NCBI GenBank assembly: GCA_963204975.1
Contig: CAUJJC010000160.1
Span: forward strand, 1-43,623
Length of the DNA stretch: 43,623 nucleotides
Source of the DNA: Verrucomicrobiota bacterium
Lineage (GTDB): Bacteria > Verrucomicrobiota > Verrucomicrobiia > Verrucomicrobiales > Verrucomicrobiaceae
Direction of reading: 5' to 3'
The notes under the pieces were generated by a model. It saw nothing but the letters and a program-made list of their open reading frames with translations, ran no database searches and was not told where the DNA came from. Shown here in pieces: positions 22,182 to 30,768 of the stretch. Both the position numbers and the translations under genes were made by a program. The number at the start of each line of letters is the position of its first letter. The stretch's first letter is position 1.

Positions 22182-24230
22182 TTACTTCGCAGCCGTGGCG
22201 ACGCGGCGGTTCATCGCGAGGATGAGGCCGATGGCGACAACGACGAGGGGCATGAGGAAAATGTTGAAGAGTTTGATCTTCATTTCCTCCCAGTCGATGG
22301 CCTTGCGCTGCTGCTTCTTGATGTTGCCGATTTCTTTTTGGATCTCGACCTGCTTGCCCTGCCAGTTGTTGATCTTGTCCTGGGAGGAGGGGTCAATGAT
22401 GACGCGCTGGGTCTTTTTGTCGAACTTGCCGCGCAGGTTGGACAGCTCGCGAGTGGCTTCTTCGAGTTCGCCAGTGAGCTTGCTCATCTGCGGGCGGAAC
22501 TGCTCTTCTACCTGGGCCTTCTTCTTCTCCATGGTGGTGAAGGGGCGGGTGGTGGAGGCACGGTTGCGGACGGAGATCAAATCGCCGCCGCCGCTGTAGA
22601 GTTCAATGGCACCTAGCATCATGGAGAGATTGCCATTGGTTTCACGGATGCCGCCAAAGGGATCTTTTTCCAGGCAGAGACCGTCGTAGATCATGTCCGC
22701 GTCGCCGAAGAGCAGGACGAGACCTTCGCTGTTCTTCGATTCCTTCAGGTGGTCGCCCGAGGGGGCTGCGGGTGCTGGAGTGGGCGCTGCTGGTGCTGCT
22801 GCCGGAGGTGCGGCGATGCCCGGAGGCGGAGTCGGGGCCACAGGTGCGGGCTTAGCCTCATCCTGGGGGCCACCGCCTTCCTTCGGCGCGGCCTTGGCAG
22901 GTGCGCCATCGGGGAAGGCGGTCTTGAACTTGCCAGTGAGGCGGACGACGAGCGGGAGGTTGCGACCACCGGGCGAGAAGTCACGAAGCTCACCGCGATT
23001 GGCCTTCTCAGCCTCGGCGCTAGCTACTGCTTGCGAGACTTCCGATGAACTGGCGAGCACCGTGGCTTCAATGCCATCGGTCTTGGTGATGCTGAAAGCA
23101 CCCGTGGTGAGCATGAAGAGGGAGTTGAGGTCCTTCGTCAGGCGTTCGTCCTTGTTGAAAGCGTTCTGATTGAGCATGAGCGCGGTGGGGTTCTGGCGTC
23201 CGCCCATGTTGGCCCGATAGCCCATATCGACGACGAGCTGGTCAGCATCGCGACCGATGCCCCAGGCGGTGAAGAGTTTCTTCATATCGGACTGGGGATT
23301 GATCATCGGGGCCTGGCCACGCATCATCGGATTCTGCATCTGCTGCTGGCCGAAGTGCTCAGCGACGACGCTCTTCGGATCGACGAAGGCAATCAGCTTG
23401 CCACCATTGAGAACGAACTGGTCGAGGGCATACAGGGCGGTGTCTTCGATGTTCGCGGGATGCACGACCACGAGCACGTCCACGCCGGATTCATCAAGGC
23501 TGACGAACTTCTCCTTCGAGCGATCACGGACCTTCACCTTGGCGACGGTCATGGGGACATCCACGACTTCGTAGTCCATCTTCAACTGTTGCACGAGCAC
23601 CCAGGCGGGCTGCTGCTGTTGCTGCGGCTGCTGGAAGGGCATGGTATTGCCGCCGCTGCCCATGATGGGGAGGGGGCTCATGATGCCGATGACTGGTTTG
23701 CCTCGGCCTGACACTTTCTGGACCGAGCGGGCCAGATTGTATTCCAGCTTCGTTTCCTCCTGGGGATTGAGGAAGGGCAGCACCTCTTTCTGATCGAGGC
23801 ACTCAATGGCGATGCCGAGGTAGAACTTGTCGCCATCGTTGTTGGCGGGGATGCCTTGGATTTCATCGGCAGCGGCTTTGTCTTCCTCATCCGTATTGGG
23901 ATTAGGGGCGAGCTTCTCGACGATCACGCGGCCGTTGCCAGCTTTGCGGAATTCGTTGAGGAGGTCCTCGATCGAGCGCGAGTAGTTGCGCAGAATCGGG
24001 GGCATCACGCGGTCGTCGGTGCTGGTGTAGAGCCGGATGGTTACTGGCTTGTCAGTGTCCAGGCGGTCGATGATGTTGCGCGTGCCCTGGCTGAGGGTGT
24101 AGAGCTTGTCCTGGGTGAGGTCGAAGCGGAGGAAGTTGCCGATGCTGCTGCCTCCGACGATGAAGTTGATCACCACGACGATGGCGATGACCACGAGAGC
24201 GCTGGCGGTTGTGACGAATTGCTTGTTCAT
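22182..24230 (-). CDS. GldG-like ABC transport auxiliary protein
   Basis: A 682-residue membrane protein. It has an N-terminal membrane segment (TTASALVVIAIVVVINFIVG), the GldG/DUF7088-type extracytoplasmic domain (RFDLTQDKLYTLSQGTRNII, VTIRLYTSTDDRVMP, SIEDLLNEFRKAGNGRVIVE) and a second domain with VLVVVHPANIEDTALYALDQF. A Pro/Ala-rich insertion lies at about 435-490, then a coiled region and a C-terminal membrane segment (FNIFLMPLVVVAIGLILAMN). In Bacteroidetes GldG works with GldF and GldA; outside them such genes are uncharacterised ABC systems. Here it follows the permease by 35 bases. Gliding is not implied, because no other gld genes are present. Confidence 0.85.
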   Translation of the reverse strand: MNKQFVTTASALVVIAIVVVINFIVGGSSIGNFLRFDLTQDKLYTLSQGTRNIIDRLDTDKPVTIRLYTSTDDRVMPPILRNYSRSIEDLLNEFRKAGNGRVIVEKLAPNPNTDEEDKAAADEIQGIPANNDGDKFYLGIAIECLDQKEVLPFLNPQEETKLEYNLARSVQKVSGRGKPVIGIMSPLPIMGSGGNTMPFQQPQQQQQPAWVLVQQLKMDYEVVDVPMTVAKVKVRDRSKEKFVSLDESGVDVLVVVHPANIEDTALYALDQFVLNGGKLIAFVDPKSVVAEHFGQQQMQNPMMRGQAPMINPQSDMKKLFTAWGIGRDADQLVVDMGYRANMGGRQNPTALMLNQNAFNKDERLTKDLNSLFMLTTGAFSITKTDGIEATVLASSSEVSQAVASAEAEKANRGELRDFSPGGRNLPLVVRLTGKFKTAFPDGAPAKAAPKEGGGPQDEAKPAPVAPTPPPGIAAPPAAAPAAPTPAPAAPSGDHLKESKNSEGLVLLFGDADMIYDGLCLEKDPFGGIRETNGNLSMMLGAIELYSGGGDLISVRNRASTTRPFTTMEKKKAQVEEQFRPQMSKLTGELEEATRELSNLRGKFDKKTQRVIIDPSSQDKINNWQGKQVEIQKEIGNIKKQQRKAIDWEEMKIKLFNIFLMPLVVVAIGLILAMNRRVATAAK

Positions 24231-24265
24231 AGCGTTGCGGATTCGTTGAAGAATGGGGTTCAGAC

Positions 24266-25021
24266 TCAGGCGCGCTTCGAGCGGATGGCCTGGTCGGTGA
24301 TGATGAGTCCGATGGCGATGACGCTGGCGAAATACACCAAGTCACGAATGCTGATGATGCCCTTGGTCATATCGTAGAAATGATCCATGAAGCTGGTGTA
24401 GGCGATGGCCTTGACCAGACCTTCACCCCAGGTGGGCAGCGATTTGAGGATCGAATCCACCACGGGTGGATAACCGATGAGCGTGAGCAGGAGGCACAGC
24501 GCCACGGAGACGATGAAGCACACCACCTGATTGCGGGTGAAGGCGCTGGCAGCAGAGGTCACGGCTAGGCAGGCGAGTGCGTAGCAGTAGCTGGCGATGT
24601 AGCCGGTGATGATCGGCCCGGGGTCAGGATTGCCCAAGTAGAACACGGTGCCAACGATGGTGCCGGTGAGGCAGAGGGCAACGAACCACACCACAGCAGC
24701 GGCGAGATACTTGCCAATGATCGCATGCCACGGTGAGACGGGCATCGTGAGCAGCAGCTCGAGGGTGCCGAGGCGTTGTTCCTCGGACCAGAGGCGCATC
24801 CCCACCGCTGGAGCGATGACGATATAGATCCACGGATGCCAGAAGAAGAACGACTGGGTGAGGTAGGCGTTGTTCGTGCGCAGGAAGTCGCCAAAGAGGA
24901 AGGCGAAGCCCATGGTCGCGAGCAGGAAGATCACGACGATCACGTAAGCGACGGGTGAATTAAAATACGCGAAGAACTCGCGTTTGAACACGGCTTTGAT
25001 GTTCGGGATGGCTTTGGTCAT
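24266..25021 (-). CDS. ABC-2 type permease (GldF-like)
   Basis: A 251-residue permease with about six membrane segments, starting with VKREFFAYFNSPVAYVIVVIF-type sequence typical of the GldF/NosY group. WSEEQRLGTLELLLTMPVSPW is the coupling-helix region that meets the ATPase. The protein pairs with the ATPase encoded upstream (25122-25844) and the GldG-like and DUF4340 proteins downstream. Transport direction and cargo are unknown. The 100-base gap to the ATPase gene contains an imperfect inverted repeat (25027-25115). Confidence 0.88.
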   Translation of the reverse strand: MTKAIPNIKAVFKREFFAYFNSPVAYVIVVIFLLATMGFAFLFGDFLRTNNAYLTQSFFFWHPWIYIVIAPAVGMRLWSEEQRLGTLELLLTMPVSPWHAIIGKYLAAAVVWFVALCLTGTIVGTVFYLGNPDPGPIITGYIASYCYALACLAVTSAASAFTRNQVVCFIVSVALCLLLTLIGYPPVVDSILKSLPTWGEGLVKAIAYTSFMDHFYDMTKGIISIRDLVYFASVIAIGLIITDQAIRSKRA

Positions 25022-25026
25022 AAATC

Positions 25027-25115
25027 AGTTCTGAGTTCAGGGTTTTCAGTTCTCTGTTCCGGCCCGCGCATCCCGTTTCAAACAACGGTGAACTGGGAAC
25101 CGCGAACGGAGAACA
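25027..25115. repeat. Imperfect inverted repeat between ABC ATPase and permease genes
   Basis: The arms 25027-25051 and 25091-25115 match at 18 of 25 positions as inverted copies, both made of GTTC/CAGTT-type words (for example TTTCAGTT). The loop is 39 bases. No protein is encoded. It may be a dispersed intergenic repeat or an mRNA hairpin tuning ATPase to permease ratio; the low-complexity wording leaves chance similarity open. Confidence 0.45.
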
Positions 25116-25121
25116 GGTGGT

Positions 25122-25844
25122 TTAGCCTTCAGTCTTGGTGATAGCGCGAAAAACGGCGTCCAGAGTGTTGACGCCAGGGACGAGTTTCTTGAGTTCGTCA
25201 GGCGTGCCATCGGCCACCACTTTGCCACGGTCGATGATGATGGCGCGGGAGCACGCGGCTTCGACTTCTTCCAGGATGTGAGTGGAGAAGATGATCGCCT
25301 TGTTCTCGCCCATGCGCTTGATCAGGCCGCGCACTTCGTGCTTTTGGTTGGGGTCAAGACCATCGGTGGGCTCGTCCAGGATCAGCACATCAGGATCGTG
25401 AATGATGGACTGGGCGAAGCAGGTGCGGTGCTTGTAACCTTTCGAAAGGGTGTCCACGCTTTGGTTGCGCACGCTTTCGAGGAAGCACAACTCCAGCACG
25501 CGGTCGATGGCCTTGCTTTTGGCGGCACCCGTAAGGCCGCGCAACTCAGCGCAGAAGCCGAGGAAGCTCGCGACCGTCATATCAGAATACAGCGGTGCGT
25601 TCTCGGGCAGATAGCCGATGGAGCGTTTCGCGGTTTCAGGATCGCTCAGCATATCGACGCCGCCGATGCTAATGCTTCCAGAGGTGGGCCGGAAGTATCC
25701 GGTAATCATTCGCATGGTGGTGGATTTCCCGGCGCCATTGGGGCCGAGACAACCAAGCACCTGCCCTTTCTCGACGGAGAAGGTCACGCCATTCACGGCT
25801 ACCTTCGAACCGAACTCTTTGCGTAGGTTTTGGACGTTGATCAT
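25122..25844 (-). CDS. ABC transporter ATP-binding protein (GldA-like)
   Basis: A 240-residue ABC ATPase: Walker A GPNGAGKST (34-42), signature LSKGYKHR in place of LSGGQ, Walker B VLILDEPTDGLDP, and the switch histidine in FSTHILEEV. The LSKGY form is usual in exporters of the GldA/NatA type. It powers the permease encoded next. It is the first gene of the minus-strand cluster ATPase, permease, GldG-like, DUF4340, which ends at a terminator at 20618. A candidate promoter lies about 80 bases upstream. Confidence 0.93.
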   Translation of the reverse strand: MINVQNLRKEFGSKVAVNGVTFSVEKGQVLGCLGPNGAGKSTTMRMITGYFRPTSGSISIGGVDMLSDPETAKRSIGYLPENAPLYSDMTVASFLGFCAELRGLTGAAKSKAIDRVLELCFLESVRNQSVDTLSKGYKHRTCFAQSIIHDPDVLILDEPTDGLDPNQKHEVRGLIKRMGENKAIIFSTHILEEVEAACSRAIIIDRGKVVADGTPDELKKLVPGVNTLDAVFRAITKTEG

Positions 25845-25922
25845 AGGCTCTTTTGGATTCTGCTGTTCGCCTCCCTCGCCGCACTGACCGATGACCTGCT
25901 CCCTATGAGACAGATCGTCATA

Positions 25923-25952
25923 TCTATACTAGCTGGAAGCGGGCGGACTCAA
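25923..25952 (-). promoter_or_regulatory. Candidate sigma-70-type promoter of the Gld-like ABC cluster
   Basis: On the minus strand TTGAGT (25952-25947) and TATAGA (25928-25923) are 18 bases apart. Start of transcription would be near 25915, about 70 bases before the ATPase start. Apart from this I see nothing in the 266-base gap 25845-26110. Confidence 0.35.
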
Positions 25953-26110
25953 TGGCCATACATTGTAATGATTCAACTAAAACTTGTGGCTCAAAGTGCG
26001 AGACTTGCTGTAGTGCCAATGTGTCCCTTCGCCTGATAGGGCGGGTAAATTTCAACGTGACGCTCGGCACCGCTGGTCTTATAACCTCCACCTAGCCCAA
26101 CCAACCTCGC

Positions 26111-28027
26111 GTGCTCACCACCCAGAACATTGATCCGAACGAAGCGCCGAAACGCCGGTTTATTCTGTTGCGCTGGGTAGTGGCGGCCTGGCATTGGATC
26201 GTGCCTCCCACTCAGGCACACTCGGATCGCGAATCTGACCGAACGCGAATGATTCGTGCGGGCGTCATTATCGGAGCCTGCCTTTCATTCGTCGTGCTGG
26301 CACTTATGTATATGCGGCCTTTGCACCGGATGTATAAGACCAAGCGCGCCGAAGGGCTGGTCCAGGATGCACGGCGATTTGCTGACAAAGGCGATGTGGT
26401 CACGGCGGTCATGACGGCGCAGGAGGCTTATCGCATTGCTCCTGAGTTCGAGCCCGGTATCCGGCTCAATGCGCAACTACTGACGAGCATCGGAGCTGGT
26501 TACAGCCAGAAGGCGATCTACTACTGGGAGTTGCTCGGGCGCGATGGAACTGCCACGCTGGACGATCACAAAGGCATGGTGCGCGCATTGCTCCGAAGCG
26601 GACGTGAAAAGGAAGCCCGCCAGCAGATGGAGATGCTGATCAAGGACCATCCCACTGATGCCAGCCTGCTGGAACTTGCCCGTGAAGTCTGGGGCCAGCA
26701 GCAGACCACGGGCATCGTCCTAGAGGCACTCAAAAAATATGTCAAAGCGCACCCCGAAGACCGTGCGGCAGCTCAGCAACTCGCCAATATTCAAATTCAG
26801 TCTGGAGTCGCCAACGAAGCTGGTGATGGCCGCAAGTCTTTGTGGGAGTTGGCACAAAACCAGGACCAGCCGGGACTCGATGCCTTGAGGAATCTTGCCG
26901 ACTTGAAGGAGATCGACATCGACGAGCGCAAGCGCCTTGCCGCACTTCTTGACGCCCATCCGTTGGCGAATGGTTGGGATCGCACCAAGGCGCTCACGCA
27001 GCGCGTGCTCCTCAATCCCGAGAATGCCAATCAGCTCATCGACGAACTGGCTGGCAAGTTCGCCACGGCTCGCGGTGCAGAACTTGAACCGTTCATCCGC
27101 TGGCTCGTCGAGCACAAGGAGTATGGGCGCGTGGTGAACCGTCTCGACATCTCCACCATCAAGAAGCGGACGGAAGACCAGCCCCTGCTCCTGAACTACC
27201 TCAACGCCATCACCATGCTGGGGCGCATCGCCGAACTGGAACGGCTGGTCAACGACCGCGAGGTGCTGCTCAAAGCGAGTGTCCGCGCCTTTTATCAGGT
27301 TCATCTCGGGCTGATCAAACGCGTGGATCGGGATACCATGCAGCGCCTGCTCACGGCGGCACGCGTGACTGCCCTCAACGATGGTCAGCCGGAATTGCTG
27401 CTCCAGATCGCCTTCTACTGCATGGACAAGCTTCATGATCATTACTCCATCGCGGAGCAGTGCTACACCGACCTCACCACCTCCCTGGTCAGCCAGCGCT
27501 ACGAGCGTTTCGCGTATGAACAGATGATGATCTGCTGCCGCCATGCCGGGCATACAGACACGCTCGCAAGCGCGAGTGCTCGCGCCTCGGAGCGCTGGCC
27601 CGATGACATGACTTTCCTGGAAACCACCCTCTACGTGAACCTCCTCCGCGGTCACGAGGTGGAGACCACGCTGGAGCGGGCAGTCCGATTGCTCGAAGCC
27701 AGTCCCGAGGACCCCATGCGGAAGATCGTCTGCGCCTTCGGATACTACCGCCTCGGGGATTTCAATTCCGCCATCCGCCACCTCCAGGGCACCAATCTCA
27801 AAGCGCTAACCACAGGCCGGACAGCGGCTGCCGAAGGCCCCTCAGTCACGTTTGCCCAAATCCTCATGGCGGCGGGACCTCAAATGGTGGCCGGTGGAGA
27901 TGTCGCCTTGTTCCGCAAGCAGCTCGCTTCCGTCCTCGATCCGATCAAGGACAACGCCCCTCTGCTTCCAGAGGAAAGGCGGACCCTGCTGGCGCTGCGC
28001 CGTCAGGCAGATCTCGCAGCACAGTGA
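26111..28027 (+). CDS. Membrane-anchored TPR-like protein
   Basis: A 638-residue protein with a cytoplasmic N-terminus (about 45 residues, Arg-rich), one membrane segment (about 47-68, MIRAGVIIGACLSFVVLALMYM) and a long helical extracytoplasmic part. That part reads as degenerate TPR/Sel1-like helix pairs, for example AEGLVQDARRFADKGDVVTAVMTAQEAYRIAPEF (shown in parts in the sequence near 26340-26450). Such proteins act as scaffolds or in exopolysaccharide and pilus systems; nothing nearby fixes the role. The start is GTG 26111, with an ATG at 26249 as alternative, which would keep the membrane segment. It is followed by the DUF6807 gene after 61 bases. Confidence 0.6.
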   Translation: MLTTQNIDPNEAPKRRFILLRWVVAAWHWIVPPTQAHSDRESDRTRMIRAGVIIGACLSFVVLALMYMRPLHRMYKTKRAEGLVQDARRFADKGDVVTAVMTAQEAYRIAPEFEPGIRLNAQLLTSIGAGYSQKAIYYWELLGRDGTATLDDHKGMVRALLRSGREKEARQQMEMLIKDHPTDASLLELAREVWGQQQTTGIVLEALKKYVKAHPEDRAAAQQLANIQIQSGVANEAGDGRKSLWELAQNQDQPGLDALRNLADLKEIDIDERKRLAALLDAHPLANGWDRTKALTQRVLLNPENANQLIDELAGKFATARGAELEPFIRWLVEHKEYGRVVNRLDISTIKKRTEDQPLLLNYLNAITMLGRIAELERLVNDREVLLKASVRAFYQVHLGLIKRVDRDTMQRLLTAARVTALNDGQPELLLQIAFYCMDKLHDHYSIAEQCYTDLTTSLVSQRYERFAYEQMMICCRHAGHTDTLASASARASERWPDDMTFLETTLYVNLLRGHEVETTLERAVRLLEASPEDPMRKIVCAFGYYRLGDFNSAIRHLQGTNLKALTTGRTAAAEGPSVTFAQILMAAGPQMVAGGDVALFRKQLASVLDPIKDNAPLLPEERRTLLALRRQADLAAQ

Positions 28028-28088
28028 AGCATTGAGCGCATCGCGTTGCTGGATTTCCTCCGCTCGGCGCGTTATTGCACGCCTTGCC

Positions 28089-29069
28089 ATGAACATCCGA
28101 TTCCTCCTTCCGCTCGCTCTTGCGCTCAGCGCCCCCGTCTTTGCCGACATCACCATCGAGAAAAGTGCCGCCGGTGCCGTGGTGAAGATCGACGGCCAGC
28201 TCTTCACTGAATACGTCACACTTTCGGAGAACAAGCCAATCCTCTGGCCCATCATCGGCCCCACAGGCCAGAAGATGACGCGCGATTATCCCATGCTCAC
28301 CACTGAGGGCGAGACGCACGATCATCCCCATCATCGTTCCTTCTGGTTCACCCACATGGAGGTGAACGGCTGGAACTTCTGGGCGGAAAAGGCCAGCGTC
28401 AGTGATCCGAAGAAAGTCTCAGCCGCCGCAGCCAAGATCGGACTCACCAAGCATCGCGACTTTGTGAAAATGGAGGGTGGCAAGGACAGTGCGGTCATCA
28501 TCGCCACCAATGACTGGATCGCTCCCGATGGTAGCAAGCAGCTCGAAGATCAACGCACCATCACCTTCCGCACCGCACCTGGAGCGCGCATCATCGACTT
28601 CGATATCGACCTCAAGGCCACCGAAGGCCCGGTCGAGTGGGGCGATAACAAAGATGGCACCTTTGGCGTTCGCATTCCGTCGAGCATGGACGTGAAGCAG
28701 AAGGAAGGAAAATTTGAGCCCGGGCACATCATCAGTAGCGAAGGTCTGAAGGATGTGGATGCCTGGGGCAAACCAGCGAAGTGGGTCGATTACTACGGGA
28801 AGGTGGCTGGCGAACAAGTCGGTATCGCCATTCTCAATCATCCCACCAGCTTCCGCTATCCCACCACCTGGCACGTCCGTGACTATGGCCTCTTCTGCGC
28901 GAACCCCTTCGGGCTCCAGGACTTCAACAAATCCAACCCCGAGGGCAAGCACCTTCAGGCCAAGGGCGAAACGCTCAAGTTCCGCTACCGTGTCATCTTC
29001 CATACAGGCGACGACAAGGCAGCCAAGATCGCTGAGGCATTTGCCGCTTACGAGAAGGAAGCAAAATAA
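28089..29069 (+). CDS. Secreted DUF6807 (PmoA-family) protein
   Basis: A 326-residue protein with a signal peptide (MNIRFLLPLALALSAPVFA, cleavage before DITI). The conserved family block ETHDHPHHRSFWFTHMEVNG (near residues 75-95) is present. Further blocks are FGVRIPSSMDV, GKPAKWVDYYGKVAGEQVG and PTTWHVRDYGLFCANPFGL. In databases the family is named 'methane oxygenase PmoA', but it is unrelated to particulate methane monooxygenase by its sequence pattern. It resembles secreted PVC proteins of sugar degradation with a beta-sandwich. The function is unknown. ATG 28089 is chosen because it gives the signal peptide. Confidence 0.82.
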   Translation: MNIRFLLPLALALSAPVFADITIEKSAAGAVVKIDGQLFTEYVTLSENKPILWPIIGPTGQKMTRDYPMLTTEGETHDHPHHRSFWFTHMEVNGWNFWAEKASVSDPKKVSAAAAKIGLTKHRDFVKMEGGKDSAVIIATNDWIAPDGSKQLEDQRTITFRTAPGARIIDFDIDLKATEGPVEWGDNKDGTFGVRIPSSMDVKQKEGKFEPGHIISSEGLKDVDAWGKPAKWVDYYGKVAGEQVGIAILNHPTSFRYPTTWHVRDYGLFCANPFGLQDFNKSNPEGKHLQAKGETLKFRYRVIFHTGDDKAAKIAEAFAAYEKEAK

Positions 29070-29120
29070 CTCCGCGCTGGAAACCCACGCGCGAGCGCGC
29101 TAGAAACAGTGCCCGCGCGC

Positions 29121-29762
29121 ATGACTCCAGGTTTGCTCATCTCATTCGAAGGTTCCGAAGGCTGCGGCAAGTCCACGCAGATCCAGCGTCTCAAAGCCCG
29201 CCTGGAAGCTGCAGGCCGAACCGTTGAGCTGCGTCGTGAGCCCGGCGGCACGCACATTGGCGAGCGTATTCGTGACCTGCTCCAGCATGACAAGCAGGCA
29301 CATCAGATGGCGCCTGTGACGGAGCTGTTCCTCTTCGCCGCCAGTCGCGCCCAGCTCGTGCGCGAACAGATCAGGCCCTCGCTCGATGCGGGCAATGTGG
29401 TGATCCTCGATCGCTTCTTCGACAGCACGACGGTGTATCAAGGCTATGCCCGTGGCCTGCCGCTGGAGCATGTGCATGTGATCAACCGCATTGCCGTGGG
29501 CGATGTGATCCCGCATCTGACTGTCGTGCTCGATATGGACGCACGCGCGGCCAAGGAGCGCATCCATCGCGATGGCCGTGAACTGGATCGTATCGAGAGC
29601 CAGCCTGCCGAGTTCTTTGAAAAGGTGCGCCAGGGCTACCTGCATCTCGCGGTGGAACAACCGCAGCGCATGGTGGTGCTCGATGCCAGCCAGACGCCCG
29701 ATGTGATCGAGGCGCAGATTTGGAAACTCGTGGAGGATCGCAGTCATGCCCTACAAAGCTGA
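29121..29762 (+). CDS. tmk: Thymidylate kinase
   Basis: A 213-residue P-loop kinase with FEGSEGCGKST (9-19), REPGGTHIGERIR (dTMP site), LDRFFDSTTVYQGYARGL (DRx and base-binding part) and a lid with HRDGRELDRIE. It phosphorylates dTMP to dTDP in the cytoplasm for DNA synthesis. ATG 29121 is used; a GTG at 29109 would add four residues. The end overlaps the next gene (holB) by 17 bases, a common tmk-holB pairing in bacteria. Confidence 0.95.
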   Translation: MTPGLLISFEGSEGCGKSTQIQRLKARLEAAGRTVELRREPGGTHIGERIRDLLQHDKQAHQMAPVTELFLFAASRAQLVREQIRPSLDAGNVVILDRFFDSTTVYQGYARGLPLEHVHVINRIAVGDVIPHLTVVLDMDARAAKERIHRDGRELDRIESQPAEFFEKVRQGYLHLAVEQPQRMVVLDASQTPDVIEAQIWKLVEDRSHALQS

Positions 29763-30720
29763 TCACGCCCTCCAGCTCGTGGATCGCGCCCGCCAGTCGC
29801 AGCGCCTCGGCCACGCCTACCTCATCACGGGACCGAAGGAGGCGAAGCGCGAGCTGTTCGCCGCGCGGCTGCTGAATTTGGTCTCGGGCCAGAAGCATCG
29901 CGATCTCGACGCCTGGCAGCTCACCGGCATTCCCATCGTCACGCCAGGCAGCAAAAGCCGACGCATCAGCATTGATTCGATGCGTGGACTCCAGCACACC
30001 ATGCACATGCGCACGGCGGCGGATGGCTACAAGTTTGGCGTCGTCGTCGATGCCGAGCGCATGACCACCGAGGCGCAGAACGCCTTCCTCAAGACACTCG
30101 AAGAACCACCGCCCGGAGCCTTGCTCCTGCTCCTAACCGGCAAGCCGGAAGAACTGCTGCCGACCACGCTTTCGCGTGTGATCCAAATCGAACTCATCCC
30201 CGAAGACGGCGCGCGTCAGTTCAATGAGCACGAGCTGAAGCTGCTCGCGTTGCTGGAAGCCCAATCGAAACGCGCCACAGCGAGTATGGCCGGGGCGCTC
30301 AACCTGAAGACGGCGTTTGAATCGGTGCTCGAAGAACTCTACGAAGGCATCGAAGAGGTCGCCGAGGAGGGCCTCGACAAGGAGAAGGAGCACTTCCAAA
30401 AAACCACGGACAGCTCCGCCTACTTCAAGGATCGCGAGAAACAGGTCGAGGCGAAGGTCGAGTCCACCTACTTGCATCAGCGCGATGCCTTGCTGGAGCT
30501 TCTGCTCAGTTGGATGGGCGACATCATTCGGCACAAGGTCGGCGGCGAGCGCCTTGATCTTCCAAGTCACGCCGAGGCGACCAAAGCCATCGCGGAACGC
30601 ACGACCATCGACGATGCCTCGCGACGCCTGCGTGCGCTTACGCAGCTCGAAAAGCATCTGCACACCAACGTGAACGAGAATCTCGCGCTCGAGGTGGGTT
30701 TCATCCAGGCTTTCGGCTGA
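29746..30720 (+). CDS. holB: DNA polymerase III delta' subunit
   Basis: A 324-residue AAA+ clamp-loader protein. The P-loop place reads ITGPKEAKRE, without a working Walker A, as is normal for delta'. ISIDSMRGLQHTM, MTTEAQNAFLKTLEEPPPGA and TLSRVIQIEL follow in the order of the family. The last carries SRV where many relatives have SRC; the arginine finger is kept. A Lys/Glu-rich stretch (about 200-235) precedes the C-terminal collar domain. It belongs to the replication clamp loader with delta and gamma/tau. The 17-base overlap with tmk supports co-translation. Confidence 0.88.
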   Translation: MPYKADHALQLVDRARQSQRLGHAYLITGPKEAKRELFAARLLNLVSGQKHRDLDAWQLTGIPIVTPGSKSRRISIDSMRGLQHTMHMRTAADGYKFGVVVDAERMTTEAQNAFLKTLEEPPPGALLLLLTGKPEELLPTTLSRVIQIELIPEDGARQFNEHELKLLALLEAQSKRATASMAGALNLKTAFESVLEELYEGIEEVAEEGLDKEKEHFQKTTDSSAYFKDREKQVEAKVESTYLHQRDALLELLLSWMGDIIRHKVGGERLDLPSHAEATKAIAERTTIDDASRRLRALTQLEKHLHTNVNENLALEVGFIQAFG

Positions 30721-30768
30721 CCATCCGCCCGAAAGCAATCCGCGTTCCCAGCGTTCTCATGGGCCGTC

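Noticed and set aside
20603..22225. Plus-strand frame of 540 codons over the DUF4340 gene
   Set aside because: Arg/Gly/Ser-rich antisense of the Pro/Ala tail; it also runs through the terminator hairpin.
20684..25844. Gliding motility locus
   Set aside because: Only the ABC-type gldA/F/G-like genes are present; the motility and secretion genes gldK-N and sprA are absent, and such ABC clusters are common in non-gliding bacteria.
28089..29069. Methane monooxygenase function suggested by the family name PmoA
   Set aside because: The protein is secreted and soluble with a His-rich beta-type block; no pmoB or pmoC genes and no membrane segments are present.
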